Shown here in pieces: positions 1 to 5,275 of a stretch of 5,275 nucleotides of DNA. Below the pieces are notes generated by a model. It had not been told where the DNA came from, did not search any database, and saw nothing but the letters and a program-made list of their open reading frames with translations. Source of the DNA: Nitrospira sp. GTDB lineage: Bacteria; Nitrospirota; Nitrospiria; Nitrospirales; Nitrospiraceae. The DNA is taken from positions 1 to 5,275 of the forward strand of contig JAOUEB010000133.1 of the NCBI GenBank assembly GCA_029858925.1. Reading direction: 5' to 3'. The translations under genes were made by a program, and so were the position numbers. How positions within the stretch are numbered: position 1 is the first letter of the stretch; each line of letters starts with the position of its first letter.

Positions 1-2
1 GG

Positions 3-353
3 GGTGCGCCGCCGCCGGTCATTGCAGGAGGCCCGCCGCCGTGGGCACCGGCTCATGGGCGGCGAGCGAAAGGAGCGAGGTACCGGTATTATTACTATCC
101 GTCGAGCGGCGTGTATTTCAATGTTGCCACAGGTGGCTATTTTTATATGAATGGGAGCAATTGGCAAATGACCATGTCGCTTCCCTCCGCTGTGGTGCTC
201 GATATGAACGATTATGTCAGCCTCGAGCTGGAGACTGATCAACCCTACCGCTTCTATGATGAACACCGGGTGAAGTTTAGGGGCAATGGCCATTTCAAGA
301 AACATGGCCGCGGGCACGGCCATGGGAAAGGGCGTTGGAAAGATAGAGACTAG
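3..353 (+). CDS. Small Pro/Tyr-rich probable exported protein, 5'-truncated by the window edge
   Basis: The reading frame is open from base 3 to the TAG at 351-353, giving 116 visible residues; the true start lies left of the window. A GTG at 111 is only an internal valine, because the in-frame sequence upstream has clear protein character: a Pro-rich segment (PPPVIAGGPPPWAPAHG), then RYRYYYYPSSGVYF. This is followed by a beta-rich stretch (GGYFYMNGSNWQMTMSLPSAV, DYVSLELETDQPYRFYDEH) and a basic His/Gly/Lys tail (HGRGHGHGKG). From memory, small proteins with PPPWAPAHG, YYPS..VYF, YFY..G.W and DTD+PY motifs recur as uncharacterised exported or envelope proteins in Nitrospirota and Desulfobacterota-like bacteria. 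The N-terminus, where a signal peptide would sit, is not visible. It runs convergently to the cellulose genes, so it is probably not in their operon. Function unknown; the His-rich tail could bind metal, which is speculation. Confidence 0.82.
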   Translation, partial: GAPPPVIAGGPPPWAPAHGRRAKGARYRYYYYPSSGVYFNVATGGYFYMNGSNWQMTMSLPSAVVLDMNDYVSLELETDQPYRFYDEHRVKFRGNGHFKKHGRGHGHGKGRWKDRD

Positions 354-402
354 CCGCTCGATCCAGCCGTGACAGTCTGAATCGACCTTTCAACGAGGGC
401 CG

Positions 403-438
403 TGCTCCGGGAACATCGGAGCAGGGTTCGATGTTTTT
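403..438 (+). terminator. Candidate terminator hairpin(s) after the small exported-protein gene
   Basis: About 50-60 bases after the stop at 353 there is a perfect 7-bp inverted repeat, AACATCG (412-418) and CGATGTT (429-435), with a 10-base loop. It runs directly into a T-tract (TTTTT at 434-438), as expected of a weak factor-independent terminator on the + strand. An overlapping alternative stem, TGCTCCG (403-409) and CGGAGCA (417-423) with a 7-base loop, is also perfect but has no T-tract of its own, and the two cannot form together. The T-tract is short and the stem is only moderately GC-rich, so function is uncertain. Confidence 0.35.
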
Positions 439-541
439 CAATATGCCGGAGCGAGCGAAGAACCCAAAGCGTACTCTGTGCGCCACGGTAAATTTCTGAG
501 CGACGCGTGCAGAAAGGCGGACGCCCTTTCTCAGCATCCTG
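429..541. repeat. Degenerate copy of a Nitrospira-type dispersed palindromic intergenic repeat
   Basis: The interval is non-coding and its segment order matches an intergenic repeat I recall from Nitrospira genomes. On the + strand it runs from GATGTTTTTCAA, through GCCGGAGCGAGCGAAG (444-459), GCGTACTCTGTGCG (469-482) and CTGAGCGACGCG (496-507), to CTTTCTCAGCATCCTG (527-542). The recalled element reads roughly as GATGTT..AAAAGG, GC.GCGAGCGAAG, GCGTACC, GCTGAGCGA.GCG, then TTTTTCAGCATCCTG. The ends (GATG and CATC) are inverted, but the long arms pair poorly here, so this would be a decayed copy. It fills the gap between two convergent genes. Only one copy lies in the window, so repetitiveness rests on memory rather than on anything directly visible. 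Confidence 0.5.
508..536 (-). terminator. Candidate terminator hairpin after the TPR/barrel gene
   Basis: Just downstream (- strand) of the TAG at 544-542 is an inverted repeat of seven perfect pairs, AGAAAGG (511-517) with CCTTTCT (525-531). It can be extended inward by one pair past a bulged C524 (C518 with G523), leaving the loop GGAC. It extends outward by TGC (508-510) with GCA (534-536) across a 2-base bulge. The stem is strong, but no uninterrupted U-run follows it on the - strand; the only Ts are within the stem end (CTTTCT). It could stop or stabilise transcripts from either direction. It forms the right end of the degenerate repeat. Confidence 0.4.
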
Positions 542-2128
542 CTAATAAAACGTATACACCAGCAGCGCATTACCCTGGATACGTGTATACACGCTGGAAA
601 TTTGCGTGTAGTCCACCATGATTTTCAGGAGCCAGGGTTTCGAGAGCCGGGCCGTATAGGCTGCGTGGGCATCACCTCCGATACGGATCTGGGCCGCTCT
701 CGCTGACTCATCGACATATTGGACCGCCGGTCCGGCTGCAATCGTGAAGTCCTGCTTTTCGTCGATCGTATAGCTGGCGGCGAGTCGAGGAATCTGATTC
801 ACGAAGATTTGCGGACTGAAGTAGCCGCCGGCCGTCGGTTCTGTCGGACTTGAACGAAAACCGCTCTGATTCTCGCCGTAGTGTGTGACATAGAAGAGAT
901 ATTCCCCGGACCAGTCCCACTTGGCGGTTTGCCAGAGGGGCACGGCCCCTTTTGCGGCGAGGCCGACTTGCTCGTTCGCGCTCACGGATTCTGCAGTCAC
1001 CCATCCGACAAATGGGGTGACGTCCAGATGAATCGAACCGATGTCGAAGGCGACGTCGGTATAGAACAGCGTCGATCGCGCCAGACCGATCAGCTGCCCT
1101 GTCGTTCGCGAGCCGACGAGCGAAGCAAATGAATCGTAGCGGAACTCTCTCTTCACGCCGGGGCGGATCGAGATCGACGGTCTGTCATATGCGTATTCAA
1201 ATTTGTAGGCCAGCCCGTCGCCGCGCGGCGCGTCATGATACTCGATGAGCATATCGAAGCGGTGCGTCGGATTGATCCGCAGTTGGTTGCCGAACGAAAG
1301 GTACCCGCCGGTTCGCTGCTCGGACGAACTCCAGAAGTGCTCACCGCCGACTTCCAATGTGGTGGTCGTAAAGGGACTCACATCCACTTTGCCTCGGGAG
1401 CCCAGCCGAACTCCATACAGCTCGAACGGTTTCTCTGGTTGCGCCAGCACCGAGATGACACCCTCCATCGCCGGTTCTCGCCCTTTGAGCATGTCGTGGC
1501 GCAGTGCCGTCATATCGCCGGGCTCTCGTCGTGACGCGTGTCGCGCGAGGTTGGCATGATGAAGCGCCAAGTCGTTTTGGCCAAGCCAGGCATAGGCTTT
1601 GGCCAACCCCTGGTGCGCCTGCGAATTGTGCGGCTGCGAGGCCAGCACTTTGTCGTACTGGGCCACGGCTTCTTGTGCCGTATCCTTTTGGCCGGCCAAA
1701 TGACGCGCGTATCGCAAGCGCATAGCCGGATCGTCGTTTCGCTTGAGTCCCATGCGGTAGTACTTGAGCATATCTTTCTCGCGATACGTGGCATAGCGGG
1801 ACCACTCCAGGGCCTGAGCTTGTTTGAAGGCGATCTCAGGATCGTCGTCATATTTCGCCAGATAGCGGTCGAAGGTCTCAATCGATTTGTCCTTGAGTCC
1901 TTGCCGTTCATAGGCGATGCCTAAGCTGCGCAAGGATTCGCGATGATTCGGATCATGTTCGATAACTTTCTCAAAGGCCTCGATCGCGGCTTTATAATTC
2001 TCGATCTCCATGTTGGCCCGCCCGCGCGAGAGGTACCAGGATTCCACAAAGTCCACGGCGAAGGCATCCGGTGAAAACACGAACAGATTCCAGACAGTTA
2101 GAGAGAGTACCAAGAGACGGTGAAGCAT
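542..2128 (-). CDS. BcsC-like cellulose export protein: signal peptide, TPRs and outer-membrane beta-barrel (528 aa)
   Basis: Predicted to carry the glucan chain through the periplasm and outer membrane. Residues 1-24 are a Sec signal peptide (MLHR, hydrophobic core, likely cleavage after AFA at 22-24). Residues about 27-200 form around five TPR-like helical repeats, clearest at 27-60, 61-94 and 151-197 (NYKAAIEAFEKVIEHDPNH; AVAQYDKVLASQPHNSQAHQGLAKAY). From about 235 to the end the chain alternates in short beta-strands and closes with an aromatic residue (LLVYTFY), typical of outer-membrane barrels. GGYFSPQIFV at 434-443 matches the YFSPQ motif I associate with the BcsC C-terminal domain. 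It starts 19 bases after the synthase gene, so the two are co-transcribed. At 528 residues it is about half the length of E. coli BcsC (about 1150), through having far fewer TPRs. A generic TPR/porin for another polysaccharide is the alternative; the neighbour and the YFSPQ motif favour BcsC. Confidence 0.85.
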   Translation of the reverse strand: MLHRLLVLSLTVWNLFVFSPDAFAVDFVESWYLSRGRANMEIENYKAAIEAFEKVIEHDPNHRESLRSLGIAYERQGLKDKSIETFDRYLAKYDDDPEIAFKQAQALEWSRYATYREKDMLKYYRMGLKRNDDPAMRLRYARHLAGQKDTAQEAVAQYDKVLASQPHNSQAHQGLAKAYAWLGQNDLALHHANLARHASRREPGDMTALRHDMLKGREPAMEGVISVLAQPEKPFELYGVRLGSRGKVDVSPFTTTTLEVGGEHFWSSSEQRTGGYLSFGNQLRINPTHRFDMLIEYHDAPRGDGLAYKFEYAYDRPSISIRPGVKREFRYDSFASLVGSRTTGQLIGLARSTLFYTDVAFDIGSIHLDVTPFVGWVTAESVSANEQVGLAAKGAVPLWQTAKWDWSGEYLFYVTHYGENQSGFRSSPTEPTAGGYFSPQIFVNQIPRLAASYTIDEKQDFTIAAGPAVQYVDESARAAQIRIGGDAHAAYTARLSKPWLLKIMVDYTQISSVYTRIQGNALLVYTFY

Positions 2129-2139
2129 ACGCGGTGGTG

Positions 2140-2145
2140 CCTTTC
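2140..2145 (-). promoter_or_regulatory. Ribosome binding site of the BcsC-like gene
   Basis: On the - strand GAAAGG lies in the 19-base gap between the synthase stop (TAA, 2150-2148) and the ATG at 2128-2126, with an 11-base spacer. The fit to AGGAGG is moderate and the spacer slightly long. It is the only Shine-Dalgarno-like run in the gap and supports this ATG, whose product starts with a good signal peptide. Confidence 0.5.
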
Positions 2146-2147
2146 AG

Positions 2148-5100
2148 TTAGATAGAAACCGGTGTTGATGAAGCGATCGATTGATCTGAGTGCGCAATGA
2201 TGGGGCCGGCTGTGCTGGACGTTGCGCCGAACCGCCAGATGCCGGGCGCCACACGCGTGCTGTAGCAAGGCCTGTAGCGGACCGAGCCGGTCGCATCCTG
2301 AATCGTCCATTCCACATTTGAAGGCAGCGGTGGTCCGAACACGAGGAGGCCGATGCCGCCGGCTGAACGATTACGGAGGAGCACAGTGCGCCTGTGATCC
2401 TGAACTTGGATCGTGACCGGACGGCAGAGCCCTATTCGAGGATTCTTGCGCCGCCTGGTTTGTAGGGGAGTGAAGCTGCGCCACAGGCCGGCCAGCAAAT
2501 GACCGGCCATCAGCAGTCTGCTGTGGATTCTAGTCTGGTGCGCGGCAGCCCATGTGGCCGGATCGGCGAAGATGGTCAACACCATAGCCCGACGCTGCTC
2601 CTCATTCAGGTCGACAAAGGCCAGGCCGCATCGAGCGCGTCCGGCTAGGTGCTCATGATAAACGACTCGAGACTGACAGGTGAAGGGCGGAATTGTATGA
2701 AATGTGAGATTGACGATTGAGGGAATCGAATCGGGGCGGGCCGTTTCTAGGGATAATCCGGTCAGGCTCACGTCCCGGCTCAGGCCATCGAGTGAATAGC
2801 CGTCGGTCTGGAGCCGGAGCGGAATTGCTTTACGAATCCGTTCCTCGGCGCGCCGTTGTGGCTGTTCCCAGGCCATAAGCAAGCCGGCGCTGAGACCGAT
2901 GAGATTGAAGGCGGCCCAGCTGAGATTGAAAAAATAGGCGTCCTTCTCGATGCCGAAATACCAAAACTCCCACAGCCCTTTACCGATCGCCACGAGGGTG
3001 ATGGTCGTGGCGGCCAACAAGCCTGCAGATGAGCGCCAGTCGAACGACCGGCGGTGAGAGACCAGCCCCTTCGGGGTGACCTTGAAGCCCAGCCGTTTGG
3101 GAAGAACCAGATCGAACATGGATCGGAACAGCGGAAAGCAGACGGCGCTTTCGTACACTGTCGACCAGAGCAGCCGGGGCCAGCCAGGCAGCAGCACAGA
3201 GGAGATCAGAGGGACCAACACCAGAAATGGCAGGAGATATGCCAGTAAGATCGAGACGTCGGCAAAGATCGGGTGCAAATGGAAGAGTAAAAAGTACAGC
3301 GGGGTGATCCAGAAAATCACACGCGCAACAGGGAAGAAGAAATAGTAGAGCGACGCAAAATAGCCGATCCGGTGGCGGATCGACAGACCGCGGCAGAAAA
3401 GAGGATTGTCTTTGAAGAAGATCTGGAGACAGCCCAGCATCCAGCGTCGCCGTTGGACCAAATAGGAGGCCAGGTTCTCTGCCGTCAATCCCACAGCCAG
3501 ATCCTTATCGACGAATGCCGATTTCCAACCATGGGCATGCAGGTGCTGACTGGTGTGGATATCTTCCGTGATGCTCATCAGCTTGAAGCCATTCAGTGCT
3601 GTGATAGCCGCCCGCCGAAACACCGCTCCACTTCCCACAAAGAATGAGCCACCCCAGCCCTGGCGTGCTCCCTGGATGGCATGGTTGAACATGTCCTGCT
3701 CGTTGGGGATGAGCGGGGACGTCCGGAGCGCGCGCTGGAAGATGTCCTGATTATAAAAGTGATGCGGGGTTTGGACGAATCCCATATGAGGATCGGCAAA
3801 GAACGGCACCGTTTCCTGGAGAAAGCTTGTGACGGGAATGTGGTCCGTGTCGAACACCACGATCAATTCACCGTCCGTCTGAGTGAGTGCGTGGTTGAGA
3901 TTTCCGGCCTTGGCATGCCGGCGGGGTCCCTTGATGTAGGAGGCTCCGAAACGGCCGGCCAGCTGCGCGACTTCGTCACGATGGCTGTCGTCGAGAACAT
4001 AGATGCGTTTGGGGCCATAGGTCATGGCGCAGGCGCCGATAAGCGTCTGCGCGAGAATGGCGCACGACTCTGAATAAATCGGGATTAAGACATCGACAGT
4101 TGGGGCGAATTTCTCCGCAGTCGGAGGGGGTACAGCGGGAGAAGAGCGTTGACCGATGCCGACTTGGACGAGCAGAAGCAGTACGGTCGAGAGGGCATAG
4201 CATTCGGCAATCCAGAGAGAGAGACTGATCGCGAGGCCGCCCGATTCAATGGTGTTCAGTGTGTTGAAAAGGCGCCACCAGAGATAGCGCACACATAACG
4301 TCAACGCACACAGCAGAAATGCCACCGTGAAAACCGGATGCCATCGCGCCAGAAAGAACAGAGCGATCGTGACGGCGAACAGTTCCCAGGGGAAGTGCGT
4401 GGAAAATCCTTCGAAATCAAAAGGCCGTAGAAAGCCGAGGAATTCGTCGTAGTGTCTCGCCTGTTGAAGCGACGTGGCCTGGCTGAACCACAGCCAATTA
4501 TGCAAGTAGTACGGTGTTGCTTTCCCCGCCAACGCAGTTCGTTGCAGGTCAGTCAATTTGCGCTGAGTGAGAGTCGATGCGAAGTCCGGTTGTTCGTGGA
4601 GTGCCAGCGCAGATACCGTCGCGTAGAGCGGGAGTCCTTCAATCACGGAGCGGGGAGTTCCATCGAGCGTGTAATGATCGACGAGCCGGCCATGGGCGCG
4701 CCATTCGCGTTGGAAGAAATCGAGCATCGTGGTCCGCAACGGCCCCTCTGCACGTTTGAACCACTGTGCATCCAGCGCGACACGCCAGAAGATGGGGAAT
4801 GCGTCATAGCTGAATTCCGATACGCGGCCGTTCGTGGGGTGCCGCAGGGAGAGCTGCTGTGTCGTGCGGTTCCAATAGATAATGTCCGGGGGCAGCGCAA
4901 CGTGCTCCTGGTCGTACAGCCAGTGCAGGGTCGCGTACGCATCGTCGATGACGCGCGCCCAGGGATGTGCTCCATCGACGGTTGCGAAGACTTCATAGGC
5001 ATAGGGCGCAAGATAGGCGACATGGATGACCGGATGGTCCTCGTATCGCGCCCAATTGCCTGCTGTGACATAGATGTGGGAGTCGGTATGCAAAAGTTCC

Positions 5101-5275
5101 AGATCCCAGATCGACGTGAGAATAGCCAGGGCTTCCTGCTCATAGGCCGGCTGATCGAATCGCCGTGCGGCCAGGACCAGCGCGAGTGCGATGTCCGTAT
5201 CCGCATCGGTAGCCGAATTCATCGACAAGACCTTGCTCTTCCATTTCCAGGCAAATAATTTGTCGTCGCGCACTT
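2148..5275 (-). CDS. bcsA: GH8-BcsA fusion: endoglucanase-like domain, GT2 cellulose synthase and two PilZ domains (5'-truncated)
   Basis: The frame is open to the right edge; the GTG at 5273 is internal, so the 1041 visible residues (numbered from it) lack the N-terminus. Residues 1-285 are GH8-like: 21-39 fit the GH8 signature (ATDAD..IA.AL), and SYDA at 155-158 holds the expected catalytic base (D157). The catalytic acid Glu would lie off the window. About three membrane helices follow (296-310, 312-331, 346-372). GT2, about 393-620: VLDD (426-429), DTD (475-477), QTPHHFYN (501-508), FFVGSG (544-549), TED (569-571), QRRRW (607-611), the BcsA set for UDP-glucose polymerisation. More helices (636-696, 750-771, 781-801) flank the gating-loop motif FKVTPKG (730-736). 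PilZ1, about 805-905: R808xxxR812 and D834xSxxG839, the c-di-GMP ligands. A second PilZ-like unit, 938-1015: R942xxxR946 and N968xSxxG973. Likely inner membrane. The exact polymer (cellulose or a related beta-glucan) is inferred. Confidence 0.92.
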   Translation of the reverse strand, partial: VRDDKLFAWKWKSKVLSMNSATDADTDIALALVLAARRFDQPAYEQEALAILTSIWDLELLHTDSHIYVTAGNWARYEDHPVIHVAYLAPYAYEVFATVDGAHPWARVIDDAYATLHWLYDQEHVALPPDIIYWNRTTQQLSLRHPTNGRVSEFSYDAFPIFWRVALDAQWFKRAEGPLRTTMLDFFQREWRAHGRLVDHYTLDGTPRSVIEGLPLYATVSALALHEQPDFASTLTQRKLTDLQRTALAGKATPYYLHNWLWFSQATSLQQARHYDEFLGFLRPFDFEGFSTHFPWELFAVTIALFFLARWHPVFTVAFLLCALTLCVRYLWWRLFNTLNTIESGGLAISLSLWIAECYALSTVLLLLVQVGIGQRSSPAVPPPTAEKFAPTVDVLIPIYSESCAILAQTLIGACAMTYGPKRIYVLDDSHRDEVAQLAGRFGASYIKGPRRHAKAGNLNHALTQTDGELIVVFDTDHIPVTSFLQETVPFFADPHMGFVQTPHHFYNQDIFQRALRTSPLIPNEQDMFNHAIQGARQGWGGSFFVGSGAVFRRAAITALNGFKLMSITEDIHTSQHLHAHGWKSAFVDKDLAVGLTAENLASYLVQRRRWMLGCLQIFFKDNPLFCRGLSIRHRIGYFASLYYFFFPVARVIFWITPLYFLLFHLHPIFADVSILLAYLLPFLVLVPLISSVLLPGWPRLLWSTVYESAVCFPLFRSMFDLVLPKRLGFKVTPKGLVSHRRSFDWRSSAGLLAATTITLVAIGKGLWEFWYFGIEKDAYFFNLSWAAFNLIGLSAGLLMAWEQPQRRAEERIRKAIPLRLQTDGYSLDGLSRDVSLTGLSLETARPDSIPSIVNLTFHTIPPFTCQSRVVYHEHLAGRARCGLAFVDLNEEQRRAMVLTIFADPATWAAAHQTRIHSRLLMAGHLLAGLWRSFTPLQTRRRKNPRIGLCRPVTIQVQDHRRTVLLRNRSAGGIGLLVFGPPLPSNVEWTIQDATGSVRYRPCYSTRVAPGIWRFGATSSTAGPIIAHSDQSIASSTPVSI

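Noticed and set aside
41..238. A 65-codon + strand frame starting GTG at 41
   Set aside because: It overlaps the real frame open from base 3, has no recognisable protein character, and the frame from 3 carries coherent family-like motifs on both sides of base 111.
354..541. CRISPR, tRNA, riboswitch or small RNA in the intergenic gap
   Set aside because: No regularly spaced repeats, no cloverleaf, and no recognisable aptamer; hairpins and a dispersed-type repeat account for what is seen.
295..570. A 91-codon - strand frame covering the convergent gap
   Set aside because: It overlaps both flanking genes' 3' ends and the repeat, is Arg-rich with no domain character, and lacks a plausible ribosome binding site.
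1341..1911. Overlapping - strand frames (154 and 133 codons) inside the TPR gene
   Set aside because: They are out-of-frame shadows of the TPR/barrel gene, Arg/Ser-rich, with no domain or ribosome binding site.
4452..5258. A 268-codon + strand frame antisense to the GH8 domain
   Set aside because: Long antisense frames are common in GC-rich genes; the - strand protein here has the GH8 signature and SYDA motif, and the antisense product has no recognisable motifs.
5271..5273. GTG at 5273-5271 as a true start of the synthase gene
   Set aside because: The GH8 domain at this point is already past where its catalytic acid Glu should lie, so the coding sequence must continue beyond the right edge.

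Overview
The window (about 57% GC by eye) looks like the chromosome of a Gram-negative bacterium with an outer membrane. The best guess is a member of the Nitrospirota such as Nitrospira. That guess rests on an intergenic element that resembles, from memory, a dispersed palindromic repeat of Nitrospira genomes, and on the style of the cellulose genes. It is an inference, not a database result.

Layout: the left edge (3-353, + strand) holds the 3' end of a gene for a small Pro/Tyr-rich, probably exported protein with a His/Gly/Lys-rich tail. A 188-base convergent intergenic region (354-541) follows. It contains hairpins and a degenerate repeat and probably terminates transcription from both sides. 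The rest, 542 to the right edge, is on the - strand and is the downstream end of a cellulose (or related beta-glucan) synthesis operon. Its first visible gene (2148 to beyond 5275) encodes a very large fusion: a GH8 endoglucanase-like domain (the role of BcsZ), a membrane region, a BcsA-type GT2 synthase domain, more membrane helices, a canonical c-di-GMP-binding PilZ domain and a second, C-terminal PilZ-like domain. After a 19-base gap comes a 528-residue, signal-peptide-bearing protein with a few TPRs and a C-terminal outer-membrane barrel carrying a BcsC-like motif.

Working model: the inner-membrane fusion polymerises UDP-glucose under c-di-GMP control and carries its own glucan hydrolase on the periplasmic side, and the compact BcsC-like protein takes the chain across the periplasm and outer membrane. 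No bcsB is visible; if present it would lie upstream of the fusion gene, beyond the right edge. The most noteworthy points are the GH8-GT2-PilZ-PilZ architecture, the altered GH8 motif after the predicted catalytic base, and the shortened BcsC-like exporter.
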